A model generated the notes under the pieces. The model did no database searches, was not told where the DNA came from, and saw only the letters and a program-made list of their open reading frames with translations. Shown piece after piece: positions 11,186-24,520 of a DNA stretch of 64,000 nt. How positions within the stretch are numbered: the stretch's first letter is position 1; each line of letters opens with the position of its first letter. The position numbers were made by a program, and so were the translations under genes. Source of the stretch: Datisca glomerata (lineage: Eukaryota; Streptophyta; Magnoliopsida; Cucurbitales; Datiscaceae); NCBI GenBank assembly GCA_003255025.1, contig QANY01005361.1, forward strand, positions 647,388-711,387. Reading direction: 5' to 3'.

Positions 11186-14100
11186 AACTTCGACCCTTTT
11201 TAATGGATTCAGATGAAACAAGCTACTCATTTGTCCAGCCAAACAGGAGAGGATGCCTCCGGTATGTGAAACAATCATTCTAAACTAATCAAGTTTTAGG
11301 AAACGTTTTTTTTGCTCCAACCTAGGACGACAATTCTCTAGTAAATAATAATTGTAAGTCCATGTTTATTTGGAGTAATTTTCAAAGTTGACAAAAATAC
11401 TAATTTATTTTCTTAGTATGTAATTTAATTATTTCCAAGCAATCTAAAATTACCTTGGCAAAGTAATTATATCTCAATATAGCAACTGTCAGAGTATGAA
11501 TAGTTTAGAAGTTTTCAATTTACCTTCTAATATTTTGTATTTGATTGAAATGTAAAAAGTGATTGTAGGAGATCGAAGAAGAGTATTTTCTTATTCTTAG
11601 CAATGAAATCTTATTTCCACTTAAAAAAGCAATTCTTGTCCAAAAGTCAAGTTTCGTTTGAACGATTTTTCCTATAAGATCATATTACTATGAAAAATAG
11701 TGTAACATTTTTAAAATGATATTATAAATTCAGGTAATTTAATACAATTTTATGACTTTGCTTGTTGTCTATCAAAATTAATTTTTAAAATTTTATTCCA
11801 ACATTATTGAATTTAATTAAATTTTAATCAAATATTATTAAAAGTTTAATCCAACATCATTAAAAAAAGTTTTAAAATTGTACATCACAATAGTTTTATA
11901 CATGATCTAAGTAAAAGGGTATTTAGTATCAAATTATTACATAAAGTTATAACAAAAATTAGACCTATACTGAACATAATAATTCTCATTTCTACAATTA
12001 TTCTATTGAAAACAATGCAAAATTAAATATGTCAATTATGTTTTGCCATCATTTCTATTATCATACATCTTCTTTTTAGCAATTCAATTATCATTGTTAT
12101 TCACAAACTTAATAGTTGCAACTAAATTTATTCGATGTACTCATAGGTTAAGATATCATCCTGTAAGCAAGATATTTTTTCACTTTTAATTATTTCAAAA
12201 TTTAAAAGAAACGACAATTTATTTGATAAAAAAACATTAATTTAAGACTTGGTCTATGTAAAATTATTCTACATAAAAATAAAGTTCGACTTTATCTTCC
12301 ATCTTCATAGAAAATTACTTTTCACTAGTCAATTTACATGTCTACCGTAGTGTTGTATCTACATTATGCCAAACCATCAAGCACTAAGAAAAGCATTGGA
12401 CTGTTTGTCATGCTAGGAATAGACATCATTTGTAGAAAACACATCATTCGTGGAACATGATAAACAACATATTTTTTTATCAAATAACATATTTCCAATT
12501 GTGTTAAACAACATATTTCCTCATATGAGAATTTCAACAAATAAAATTTGGAGAAAACCAATTTTTTATATCTCTATTATGTCTATTATATCCATTTGAA
12601 GTAATTATTAACAAGTAAAATGACATTGACCCCATATTTAAAGTCAACCAATATAACTCCTAGACATTTCTTCACCTACAATCCATTTTTTTCACAAGAA
12701 CATTTCTATTTAGTAACGAGAATACCACATGACACACATTTTATTAATTATGATAAAAACAATGACGAATCATCAATTTTAAAATATAACGTGACATAAA
12801 TTATGTTGAACACAAATAAAAAGTTAGAGATTAAAGTATCAAATTCAAATGACGAAGGAGCAAAGTGGCATTTACTCTATTTTTTCAAGTTATGAGCTCA
12901 TATATTCTCAAATTTTAAATGTATTATATATTTTATACTACCAATTGGGAAAAAAATTGTGATAAAAATCATATGTAGTTTAAATTTAAAAAGAATGGAA
13001 GTGAAGTGGAAACCACAATCACAAGACACAAAGCTAAAACTTTACCCAGATCCAAAATGATTGTAGTAACTAAAGCCAGTCACGCATAATATGGCTTTTT
13101 GAGTATTCAAAAATTAAGTAGGAATTTAAATAGTAATGGGTGAACCATCTTTAACGAAGCAACCATGAAGCCGATCTGTTAATATATTCCCGACATTATT
13201 AAACTTTTTCTAGTATTGCTAGCTAGGCATGGTTTCATTTTCATAATTGTGAGTGATACGTCTCTTGAATTATTTCACCCTTGTTTATGATTTTAATGGA
13301 CCCAACTTCAATTAATAGCCACCCTTCACGTATTAGGGTTTTTTTTATTGAAACATATTTTTATAGAACATATATTTCATTATTTCTTATCCATTTCTAG
13401 TCTCATTTAAATTTCAAATGAAACATTCTATCGAAAGAAAATTTATAATTAATTTGATTTTAGAACAACCTATTTGCTTTATATTTTCATACAAATTAAT
13501 TTTTATTAAGGTGCGATTAAAAGTAACTAGTGATCTTGTCTGTTTGAGAGTATTTTTCTTTATTTTTTTCTGTAGTTGAAAATACTATTTTAACTAATAA
13601 TTAATTTAGTTAGTGCACTAGTTTCAAACACTTTATATACTTCAAAACAATTTTCCTCGTACTTAGAAGCATTTTCTAAAAATGAGTTAGTATATCTTTC
13701 GTAAGGAAATATTTTCTTTTAAAGTAATATCCATAGTTAATCACTCTCTGCTTATGATATGTGTGCAAAGCTAATATATTGATAGTGTAATGAGTTGGAT
13801 ATGAGGGTTGACAGTATGGTTTAAATTAGAAAATTCCTCCTAACTCATACTCACCTCATTGATATTTGAACCATGTCATCGAGAATGAAATTAAACCCTC
13901 TCCATCAATTAGTCTGTCCTGTGGAACTTTAATACAGGTGTTGAAAATATTCAATTTGAGTTAAAAATAAGAGTTTTGATTGCGTAAAAGTAATTCTCTT
14001 TCTGGTACAAAATCAATCTCGTACACATGATGACCCAAGTATAGAAAATGAAAATAATTGCTTTATAAGCATATAATTAAGAGCAGATAATCACTTATAA

Positions 14101-14461
14101 TATTAGAGCTAATAAATCCCAATCACTCTTTCTCTATAAAAAAATATCCCAATCACTCTCTCCGAAATGTCTCCTCTTTTGTTTGAAGAATGATGCGATT
14201 GACTTTTCGAGTGTGAAACCACACCATACCAACATGCAAAATGATGATTAACCGAAATGCTCGAGCGTGGTATCAAGAGGGACCTCCACTTTTTTGTTCA
14301 ATATTTAAATTTCGGCTTAATCTTTGATCACTTTTGGTCCCAAAAATATCTTTGATGATTTCTATCAATATTTTCAATTTTGCTTTTGCCATCTATTTTC
14401 AAGTTTATATGACACTATATTACTTTTTCAGTGCAGAACTCACACAAATTACATGTAAAAT
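11186..14461. other. AT-rich intergenic DNA, nothing recognised
   Basis: No protein domain, splice-consistent exon set, RNA gene or clear repeat unit was recognised in these 3.3 kb. Open frames are under 70 codons. Confidence 0.5.
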
Positions 14462-14596
14462 TCTTTTATAAAATAACGAGGCATTTCAGGCCAAATGATT
14501 ATATGTGACGTTTTCAACCTCAAGATTAGAGGTTCGAAGCTCAAGTTATATCCTTTCCCTCTTTTGACAAAAAAAACTCTTTTATAAAACATCGAG
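14462..14596 (+). mobile_element. tRNA-derived SINE (5'-truncated) with target-site duplications
   Basis: The body (14481-14577) contains a pol III B-box-like sequence (AGAGGTTCGAAGCTC) in the context CAACCTCAAGATTAG, then a pyrimidine-rich stretch and a terminal poly-A (GACAAAAAAAA). Imperfect direct repeats of 19 bp flank it (14462-14480 and 14578-14596, 17/19 identical, core TCTTTTATAAAA). A B box, an A tail and long flanking duplications together indicate LINE-mediated SINE insertion. No clear A box is seen, so the 5' end is probably truncated or decayed. Confidence 0.75.
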
Positions 14597-14814
14597 ATTA
14601 TTGAAAGTTTCAATAGTTCGCATAAATTTTCACTTGTTCTTTTGATTGCATACTCATATTTTATTTCCTAGCAATTCATTTTTCAATGTTTAGCAAATCA
14701 AAAGAAATTGTGCTGAAGTTGAATGTGTCTTAACTATCTGATAGCATGTTTCAAACTGGTATTTAGATGCGTCACAATCATGACTTATTGTAATAGTTTT
14801 GTATGGGTGAGAAA

Positions 14815-16600
14815 ATGGGTCCTACATTCCTGACATCGTAAGAAAATGTATAAGAAACAATTCTAAAAAGCATGGTAAGGTATAAATTTTGAAATCATTG
14901 TAGCTAATAAATCAGTGAGTACACATGTCTTACGTGGATGAGCTGATTTCCCGTACACAAAAAAGAAAAGGAACTCAAAGTCAAGTAGTATCACTAGGTG
15001 GATCCTTGCTCAAGAGTCTCTAAACCTTAAGTCAAATCTCTGCATGAAAATTTGGGAGAGTGCTAAGAGTAAACTAAATTTAATCTCAAATGACTATGAA
15101 GTGTGGTATTTTGACCTTAGCAAGGACCTTGATATAATAGGCGTCACAAAACTTTTAATGTTATTGGATATTTAATGCGATGTGGGTAACTTCACATAAA
15201 GTATGTAGTGCTAATAGAGTAACTCATGATTATTGACAGATACTCTACGAGGAGCATTTGCACAATCCGTCACATGGAGGATTCCCTGTGGCATAATTGT
15301 TGGTTTTGTAAATTAAATCAGGTGGTCTTAGCTGAAGTGCTACCCTTAAGATCGGATAGTAAGTAATAAAAAATTTGTAAACTTTATTGCCGGTTATAAC
15401 TATAGATATATTAATTTAACATGCAAACAATAAAATATCTTCGATAGATTTACTTGATGAATTCCTCAAATTCTTCAAGAGAGATCCGACTCTTGAATAA
15501 TCATGTTTCATTGATTGACACCTAGTTTCCCGTACTAGACAGACAAATGTGTGAGTGTCTTACAAAACTAGGATTAGCCGCATTTTCACTTTTTCATTCT
15601 CACTTTGATCTCAATATATGAGAAATTGAGAACATGAAAAAGATAACTTTTCGCTAAGTTTCACAATCCATCTTAAAAGACTATAAAAGTCCATTTTAAA
15701 GACTTCATGATCCGTCTTGAAGATGGGTCCTACATTCCTAACATCATAAGAAAATGTATGACAAACGGTTCTAAAAAGCGTGGTAAGGTATAAATTTTGA
15801 AATTGTTGTAGCTTAAAATTTAATGAGCACACATGTCTTAAGTGGATGAGTTGATTTCATGTACACAAAAAAGAAAAGGAACTCAAAGGCAAGTAGCATC
15901 ACTAGGTGGATCCTTGCCCAAGAGTATCTAAACCTTAAGTCAAATCTCTGCGTGAAAATTTGGCAGAGTGCCAAGACCAAACTGAACTTAACCTCAAATG
16001 ACTATGAAGTGTGATATTTATATAGACAAACTGACCTTAGCAAGGACCTTGATATAATAGGTGTCACAAAGCTTTTAATGTTGGATAGATGAGTGGCAAC
16101 ATTTTATGCGATGTGGGTAACCTCACATAAAGTATGTGGTGCTAATAGAGTAAGTCATGATTGGTGACAGATACTCTACAGGGAGCATTTGCACAATCAG
16201 CCACATGGAGGATTCCCTATGGCACAATTGTTGATTTTATAAATCAAATCACGCGGTCCTAGCTAAAGTGTTTACCCTTAAGATCAGATAGTTAGTAACA
16301 AAAAAAATTTTGTAAACTTTATTGCCGGTTATAACTATAGATATATTAATTTAACATGCAAACAATAAAATATCTTTGATAGATTTACTTGATGAATTCC
16401 TCAAATTCTTCAAGAGAGATCCGACTCTTGAATAATCATGTTTCATTGATTGACGCCTAGTTTCCCGTACTAGACAGACAAATGTGTGAGTGTCTTACAA
16501 AACGAGGATTAGCCGCATTTTCACTTTTTCATTCTCACTTTGATCTTAATATATGAGAAATTGAGAACACGGAGAAGAGAACTTTACGCTAAGTTTTAAA
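14815..16600. repeat. direct tandem duplication of a ~0.9-kb unit
   Basis: The unit starting ATGGGTCCTACATTCCTGAC near 14815 recurs near 15723. Many collinear landmarks are shared: AAAAAGAAAAGGAACTCAAA, ATCACTAGGTGGATCCTTGC, CAAGGACCTTGATATAATAG, TGGAGGATTCCCT and AGAGATCCGACTCTTGAATA. The offset grows from 907 to about 935 bp because of small insertions in copy 2. The end of each copy runs into a GAAGACTTCA-type minisatellite. Non-coding; possibly duplicated LTR-like sequence, but no element termini were found. Confidence 0.9.
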
Positions 16601-16940
16601 ATCCGTCTTAGAAGACTACAAGTCCATTTTAAAGACTTCATGATCCATCTTAAAAATTTCAAGGTCCACATTGAAGACACCACGATGAGTCTTGAAGATT
16701 TGAAGAGAGATCATGAAGACTTTAATATCAATCTTGAAGACTTCAAGAATGAGTCTGATGACTTAATGATCCATTTGGATGACTTCATGATCCATCTTGA
16801 ATATTTCAATAGTTATCTTGAAGTCTTCAAATGTCTTTAAGTCGAATCTTGAAGAATTCAATATGTATCTTAAAGACATCTTGAAGATTTCAAGATCCGT
16901 CTCGAAGACTTCAAGATCCGATCCTGTAGATTTCAAGCTC
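16600..16940 (+). repeat. ~24-bp minisatellite (GAAGACTTCAAGATCCATCTT type)
   Basis: About fourteen degenerate units of roughly 24 bp carry the core CTTGAAGACTTCAAGATCC. Because the unit is a multiple of three, one frame stays open (16640-16840) and encodes an 8-residue repeat of IHLEDFK type. This is a by-product of repeat length rather than evidence for a gene. Confidence 0.85.
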
Positions 16941-18380
16941 CATCATAAAAATTTGTAAGAACGTGTAATTATCTAAGAGGAGGTAAATGGGGCTACTGTG
17001 TTAATTTGTGTCAAACAAATTTATTAAAATTATGATAGTACGAAACAAATAAATTTAAAAATAAGTAATAAACTATGGACTGAAAAAATAAAAGGTAAGG
17101 GAAGAGATAAGAACATGATTTACATGGTTCGACACTGCTAGCATATGTCCACGCTTTAAGGCACATCCTTGAAGTCTCCACTCAAACCTTGTACGCCGAT
17201 TGAGTTTCACTGCACCAATCACGAATTGTTACAATCTCAATGTCTCTCAAGGACAAATAAAAAGTAACAATTATCACATTAAGAGCAGATATACAATTTT
17301 TTCTCACTAAACCAACTAAGCTCAACCACTAAGAGGACGTATTATATGGCTCAAAGACTAAGTATTTTTCTCAAATTTTTTTCATCCAAAACCATGCATG
17401 AAAACTGTGCGGTGAGGCCCCAAAAGGCCCTCTATTTATAGGCAAACAAGATAGAGATGTGGGAGGATTCCAGTGGAGAGCAGACGATTGGTACCCATGA
17501 TCAGTAGTCCAATAGACCGTTGTATTTCAAAGATTTATTGAAAAAATTTCCATTTTTGGCTTTTCATTTTTAAACCTCGTACATCGATTCAGTAGCAGAT
17601 ATCCGCTGATTCAGTAGCACACGTCTGCTTTTGATTGAGATGGAGAAAAACATTTCCATTGAAGCATTTTACTATGGGGAAAAGTTATTTTTATCAAAAT
17701 CATGAATAAAGAAGGAATTTTGAGTCTTCTTTTAACTAATCTATGAGTCATGTCATTTACCATCTTAATAGTTAGAGCTCCGATATAAAATTTAACTTCA
17801 GAAAGTCTTTATAATATCTTTATGTCAGAAGAACTCTCACAAACAACATAATACTTGATAATGTTTTGTTATCATCAAAATTAGATTGTTATGTCAAAGA
17901 ATCAACAGACTTCAAGTCTGATGATTACCAAGGTTAATACTAATAATCTAAATTTTTTTCATGCACTACAACACATATAGAGGCTGATGAGCATGACCAC
18001 TTTAAATACTTCTTCATGTCTCTTGAATCCTCAATTCATAAAATTTTCAGTTGTATAGTCTCGCGATTGCTATTGAAGTATCAATGTAAATTTCCTTAAG
18101 CCTGTATCATTTCTATCAATCTCTTTCAAATTTTTACCAATTCACTTCTAAAGAATCAATACAAAAAAGTTATTAAAAAATTTAACATTATTACAAATAC
18201 TTTAAGAAGTTCGACGCGACCATGACAGAAGAATTTCAAAGCGAACATCACATAATCATCCCTATAAAAGACAAAAAAAGACCAATTTTCGTAACATTGT
18301 GAATATTCAAGATCTTAATGCTGGGAAGCCATACCCTCTAGAGATACACACTTATTAAACACTTAACCTCACAACTTATA
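16941..18380. other. non-coding repeat-like spacer between two inverted minisatellites
   Basis: It contains a CTAAGAGGAGGTAAATGGGG motif at about 16973 and a TTTACATGGTTCGACACTGC segment at about 17120, both reminiscent of non-coding parts of plant retroelements. No coding sequence or termini could be assigned. Confidence 0.4.
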
Positions 18381-18389
18381 ATATAATTC

Positions 18390-18760
18390 TACACTTGAAA
18401 ACTTCAAGATTAGTGATGACGATGTCAAGATTCATCTTGCACTCTTCAAGACAAATTTTAAAGTTTTCAAGATCACTTTTGAAGTCAGGATGGATCGTGA
18501 TGTTTTCAAGAGCACTCTTGAACACTTCTAGACAGATCGTGAAATCTTCAGGATCAATATTGAAGTCTTCAAGACAGATCATGAATTTTTCAAGATCACT
18601 CTTGAACTACTCACATCGTAAAGTCTTCAAGATTGGTCTTAAAGTCTTCAATACAGATCGTGGAGTTTTTAAGACGAAACGTGAAGTCTTCAAGATATAG
18701 CGTAAAGTTTTCAAGATGGATCTTCATGATATCTTGAAGACTTCAAGATCAGTCTTGATG
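18390..18760 (-). repeat. ~24-bp minisatellite, inverse orientation to the 16.6-kb array
   Basis: Units of AAGTCTTCAAGATCAGTCTTG type repeat about fifteen times. In reverse complement they match the array at 16600-16940. Both strands show open frames of about 70-100 codons that merely reflect the triplet-compatible repeat. Confidence 0.85.
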
Positions 18761-20639
18761 TATTCATCTACAAGTTACAGCTTGGTGAGCTTTTCGTCAT
18801 CAACTTTTTTTAGTAGAACTCATAAGAAATCTTCTAATAAAACTCATTAACAAAAAAACTTAAAAATCATGGAATATTACATTACGTGTGTCCCTTTTAG
18901 TTGGAAACCTTCTCTTGAGAATTGAAGATGTGGAAGAATGAATATGTTGGGAGTGTAACATAATTTGAAACTTGTAGAGGTAAAAAATGGTCTAGGAAGA
19001 AGAAACGAAAGGAAGAAAAATGTTGAAGATGAAATAACAAAAATCTTGAAAAGATGAAATAAGCTTCTTCAGGAATATATTTCTATTTGATTGTCGACAT
19101 GAATGAAATGACATTTTGATGAGATGGTTGTGTAAGAAGGATAAAAGGAAAAAGAGCCTTGGTTAGTTGGGGAGAAAGTGAGTGGATGGTTACGGTGAAA
19201 GTAGATGATGGGCTTGAGGTTTAGTTCAACAAAAATAAAAAATCGGTCATTTTTAAGCATTTTTTTAATGGTTTATTTTTTGCAAAAACTCAATTAAAAA
19301 CTAGGGAAACGAGTATACTTTGTTAGTTCGGAGTTAGCCAAAATATGGAGTATTATTCGATAAATATATATGTGTGTGTTAAATGGTCAAATATATGGTC
19401 AAAATTTACTCAATAACACGTAGTATGTAAAAGTTTATATACGGAAATTTAACGTATAAAGTATGTTTTCATTTGGAAAATTCATTATAACAAAATTTGC
19501 TATAGATAAATAATATAATAAATATGGTGAATGTAATCATAAAGATCATTCTAGAATACCTCAAGCATATTCATATTCAATTCATTATTCATAATTTACA
19601 AATATCACGAGTATTTCAAAACAAATAAAATAAATCCAACATCGAATATTGTTTTCAGCATCATATTCAACCATAGCCATACTCAATGAATAATTCATAA
19701 ATTGACTTTCTAAGGTATTACAATGGTGTTCCCTATCATTGTTTTTGTCTCCCGTATTAACTTGTCAAACTCATATTGTTTAAAGGAAATTGCGGAAATG
19801 CTAAGCAAATGGATTATAAATATTTATATGACGTCAAATAATACTATAAAATTTAACTGATTTGGTAATTTGAATTTTTAGCAGTATTATATTTTGATCT
19901 AGCCAACTTAAAGCAAACTAAGTTTTAAAAAAAATTAAAACAAGTCTCATGTTAAAAAAAAAAAGTCCCAAAAGCTCCAACCCCACATAGGCTAGTTTGA
20001 CACAATTTATAAGTCACTGCTTATTACTTAAATAACGGGAGGACAGCAAAATTGGTTAATTTTTCAATTTAAATTGTGAAAATGGTCAGAATTTTTTTTT
20101 ACAAAAATGACTATAGTAAATAATTTATTTACGAAATTACACAGATATAAATGTAAATAGTTTATTTACATTTGTCTAATTATTGTAAAAATCAACTATT
20201 TGCTTTGGTGATTTCTGGTCATATTTGAAAAAAAAAATAAGCTTTTAGTCATTTTCACTGTTTGATTTTCCAAATAAAATACTAGCTTAATTTTTAGAAC
20301 GACCCTGTTTTTTTAGTTTAAGATTCTCAGTTTCTTGACATTCTCTAAAGTACCCCCGGCTTTTCCAGACCTGCGAAAGGGAAGAAACAGAGCAGCTGTC
20401 ACTGTGCTGCGAAGAAGAAAAACTGGAGTGGTGGTGTGACAATGCCGTTGCGAGTCGGTGCTGTCGAGCGTCGCATACATGGGTTCTTTCGCCGGCGCTT
20501 TTCGTCGTTGTGGGAGTGGTGTCACTGTAGCTGGAGTGATTTTTTCCGCTGTCGGTGTTTTCATAGTCGCCGGATTTTGAAGAACGATCTTGAAGAACGA
20601 TTTTCTCATGGTATCTTCCAATAATATTCTCAACTGTGG
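18761..20639. other. intergenic DNA with a possible hairpin MITE and a GC-richer patch
   Basis: Mostly AT-rich with no genes. About 20040-20275 has loosely inverted ends (GTGAAAATGGTCAGAAT against a reversed TGGTCATATTTG...CATTTTCAC) and could be a small MITE, but no target-site duplication is evident. The stretch 20340-20640 is clearly GC-richer than its surroundings and has overlapping open frames on the minus strand. No family was recognised, and it may be leader sequence of the following copia relic. Confidence 0.35.
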
Positions 20640-20689
20640 TAATGTAACTGAGTCTCAAATCGAGCCACAACTCACTGCCGAATAATATT

Positions 20690-23105
20690 CATGTTCCATA
20701 AAACATAGTTTACAATCATGGGTTATAGATTCAGGTGTTTCGAGTCGCATGTGTGTTGAGAGGTTGGTTTTAAAATTAATTAAAAATAAGTTTGAACCAC
20801 GAACGGTTTGTGAGTGAAATATCAAAAAAAAATTTAAATTAACTTATTTAATTGAATTAAATAATTTAAAATCAAACAATGTACGATTATGCATATATGA
20901 TATTAAACGAGAAGATAAGGTTAGAAATAATTTTTCACTCATACTTTGTCTCAGAGAATTTCTGAACTGGCAGAATTTCTTCGAGCATTCTTCGTGTTCT
21001 TCAAGTTTTGAAATTCAGATCACTCACTTAAACTCCAAGAACGATTTGCGAATTCCGTCCATCAACAACCACCCGTTAATTTCAGAAATATATCTCACAA
21101 GAATTTTGTGTAGGAATTTGAGTGTCAGCTCTCAAAACAATTGAAGGAAAAAATCGAATATTTTTCTTTTAATACTATATTTCAGCGGCAATCACTAGGG
21201 AATGGAGAAACTCTTTTTCTCTGTATCTGATACGAGATCTATATCTCTATCTTTCTTTCTGCAATCAAATTGCTATTAGATATTTATAAAATATAATTTT
21301 TAATATTTACAAATATACTCATATATTTTAAATTTCTAAAAGTTCACCCTCATATATTCAAATTGCCGAAAATCAGTATATCTTCATAGTGTTAGAGTTG
21401 TATCGAAATTTATCAATCCAATTGATAGATTTAATTGATCATTATCAATCCATTAATTAAATAATTTTTATTTACTAATTATCCAGTAATTTGAAAATAA
21501 TAAACTAATTAATTTCAATACAAATAATAACACTTAACTAATTAAGTGACATCATCCATCATATATTGGTGTAGGAAATATATGTTTTGGCACCAAAACA
21601 TATTTTAATCCAATTTACTTCATTTCTCTATTCATGTTGTCTTAAGCTATTTCTGAGACCGAATAACCCAAATGAATAAAGCTAAGAATTTAAATACCTG
21701 ACGAATTTATCTTTATAAATTTTCAACATATTTAATCCTGACATCATACGATTCCATTATAAGTTTGATACCGAATCAACTCTCGATTCATGCGCGCTAC
21801 ATTTTTAGTTGGTGTAAATAAACTATTTTTATTTTCATGGTCCACAGAATATTTTAAAATAATACGCATCGTGAGTATCAGTAACAAGATAGAAATATAA
21901 AATTACCCTTTTACCCCTATCATTATTATTTCTTTAACTTCTTTATTGACTGTGAATAAGAAAGACATAACAGTGAATTGACTCGTACAATTCACAAGTC
22001 TTAATCGATGACTCAATTCATTGAATACCCGACCAGGTTAATTTATTCACACACCCCATCAATAAAGCATAAAGTGATATTGTTACTTTCGCAATCCAGC
22101 CACGAATTTCTATATATGTGAATCACGTAACTCCAATTTAATTGAATTACAATCCCAACAGCCGAGGTATTGCCCGTCAATTCAAACTCATTAACATATC
22201 AAATATTGCAACTAACTAAGTTAAGCTATGTATTCACCTCAGGATTAAGGTAGTTACAAAAATACTCTTAAGGTGTAATAATTAGATTTAGAGCTAGGTA
22301 AACAGTTTTGGGCTCTAAACTAATTTGTTACTGGTCTATTCAACATGTTCATAACATGTCTAAGTTAACCGTTTGAGTTACCATTCCCATGCCCCAAGAC
22401 TGACATCCATTGGTTCAACCTAACAGCCGTGTCGGATTCGATTGCTTAGTCAATCCTAAGACTGCAAATATCATTCAGAACTTTCTCTGAAGAGTTGGTC
22501 TAGAGATGCCTCTGTCCTCACTCTTCGTTCGTTGATGAAAGTTTCAAGACTTGAGTAATTTATAAACACACTTTAAATTAAAATAAAACTTTCAATTTAT
22601 TCATAAAAATTCAATAATACTAATGTATGAGAAATAATTAAATATAAATAAATAATTATTACAGGCTACTTTATGAACATATTTCAACACTCCGACTCTT
22701 CCATTCTTTCATCTACAAAAAATTTGACATCTCCTTGATTCATCAAATTACCAAATGGTGGAACTATCCAGTCTCTGATATTTGTTAAATTATCATCATC
22801 TCTTGAACTAAAAAATGTCCAATGCATTACCACGTTCAATTTAAATCTATTATCTGTCAGCAAATTCACAAAAGAGCATAACCGTGTTCCAATTTTTTTC
22901 CTGATTTTTGTGTTTTTCAGGACCTGTTGACGAGGAGGCTGATTGGTCTGGGTGAGGAAAAGGACGGTCTTTACTACTATAAGGGTCCATGTTCTTCAAA
23001 TCCTCTAGCTTTATGTAATCAATCTACTTCTACATTTAATCTTTGGCATAACCATTTGGGTCACTCATCGAGTAAACGGTTAAATAATTTAGCAAAAAAC
23101 ACAAC
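20690..23105 (+). pseudogene. Ty1/copia protease and GAG-pre-integrase relic, split by an LTR
   Basis: Left of the LTR the frame reads QSWVIDSGVSSRMC, the copia aspartic-protease active-site region (DSG). It resumes at 22690 with SDSSILSSTKNLTSP, then KLPNGG, then NLNLLSVSKFTKEHN, matching the rest of the protease domain. It continues (after frameshifts) to DLLTRRLIGLGEEKDGLYYY and LWHNHLGHSS, the GAG-pre-integrase domain with its zinc-binding HxxxxH start. Integrase and the rest of pol are missing: homology stops at about 23105, where an oppositely oriented copia fragment begins. Stops and frameshifts make it non-functional. Confidence 0.8.
20754..22689 (-). mobile_element. 1.9-kb solo-LTR-like insertion
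   Basis: The segment has matched termini (TGTTGA at 20754, TCAACA at 22689) and sits exactly between the two halves of a copia protease. On the minus strand it begins TGTTGAAATATG. No internal coding sequence exists, so it looks like a solo LTR of a long-LTR retroelement. A 5-bp target duplication is not visible (flanks ATGTG and CTCCG). Confidence 0.65.
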
Positions 23106-23300
23106 ATGTGTGTGTAGCTGGAAAATTTTGAGCATTGGCCAGTACAATGTTGTCTTCACCATTTTAATCATTTGAGATTGACATATTTTTTAAGTCAGAA
23201 GTAAATGCACATTATATCCAGTATCAGACAACCAAGTTGTAGAACTAGACCCTAAATTTTGATTAACTGAGCTATCATAGCTGCCAATTGTGTAGGTGGG
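23106..23300 (-). pseudogene. Ty1/copia protease fragment, minus strand
   Basis: The minus strand reads SSSTTWLSDTGYNVHLLLT and, after a frame change, NGEDNIVLANAQNFPATHT. This corresponds to the copia protease pattern WLxDTGATxHVTxDL...NGQxxPxxHTG. It abuts the plus-strand GAG-pre-integrase fragment at about 23105, so two copia copies are joined in opposite orientation. Degenerate and non-functional. Confidence 0.7.
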
Positions 23301-23934
23301 TGTCACCCTTGATATGAGAAATTCATTATATTATAGAAATCCAATGCTCCATGACCAGGTTTAATAGATCAAAAGTCCTTAATCTATTTAAAGGGTGTTC
23401 CTACTATAAAGAAACTTTTAAATTAGTTAATAAAAAATTCAAGTAAATCTATAAACTCAATCCCTAAAAATTTACAAATTATTTATCATTAATTCAAAAT
23501 ATGAGTTGTGTAAAAATAAAATATTTGGCCAAACAATGAGATTACAAATAAATTAAAAATTTTACCTGCAAAAAACTAAACCACAAAAAAAACATCGAAA
23601 ATCAACGAGAGAAAAATAAATTTGTTTGAAAACTGCTGAAAGCCAATCGCAAAATTTAAAAATTTATATAGAAAAAACAAAATCATAACCGCCGCACCCC
23701 ACCCCCGAATATTGAGAAAGAAACTTGAAAATTTTGTAATTCAAAATTTGAAAAGTTTGTAATTCCAAATTTTAACAAAAATCAATCAAATTCTTTAAAA
23801 ATTAGATATCCTAGATACCATTAGTTCAAAAAAAATCCCTAATCCATATTTGAGTTTGTCTACCACCATAGAAGCCTCAAAAATTAAAATGGAAAACTAA
23901 AATTGCGGAATGAAAATCTTACCCCATTGCTAAG

Positions 23935-23972
<38 letters not shown>

Positions 23973-24139
23973 GACGTAAAGCTTACAGATCTCAATGATA
24001 TACTCATGATAACACTTTTATCTCAATGATAAATAAGACTAAACTATGAAATATTATTAGTCAATCTGATAAGTTTAATGATATTATAATATTGTATAAT
24101 TAATTTTAATGATATAATGATATTTTATAGTTAATTACA
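23301..24139. repeat. AT-rich spacer with (TA)n microsatellite
   Basis: A run of about 15 TA units lies at 23938-23966. The rest is AT-rich without recognised coding sequence. It may include decayed gag of the minus-strand copia fragment, but this could not be read. Confidence 0.6.
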
Positions 24140-24520
24140 ATGATAAACATAAGTATCTTTGCCCAGTCACCATTGGAATACATTCTATGAATTAAATCAT
24201 GTATTGTTATTGTCCAAAGTATGTCAAAAGCATAACAACGATATTCTAATAGAAATTCTTCGAAACATATCCACAATTTGAATATTTTTTTTATGCAAGC
24301 TGTTATGAAGTGCTATTGCCAAAAGTATATCAATGATATAATAATAATTTTTACTGAAACACCATATACCATTTGAATATTATATGTGTTAAGTTATGTA
24401 GTGTTACTGCCAAAGTTATATCAACGATATACTATTGAAACACCATCTACCATTAAAATATTTTATTATGTATGTTATTATGTAGTGCTACTACCCAATG
24501 TGTATCAATGATATACTATA
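24140..24520. repeat. degenerate tandem repeat, ~110-bp units, about 3.5 copies
   Basis: Each unit carries ATGTAGTG-type, TACTGCCAAAG-type, TATATCAACGATATA-type and GAAACACCAT-type segments in the same order, followed by an ACCATTTGAATAT-type stretch. Divergence is high. Non-coding. Confidence 0.65.

Noticed and set aside
20287..20670. 127-codon minus-strand open frame with a second overlapping frame
   Set aside because: No recognisable domain, two frames open equally, and a GC-rich low-complexity base composition explains it.
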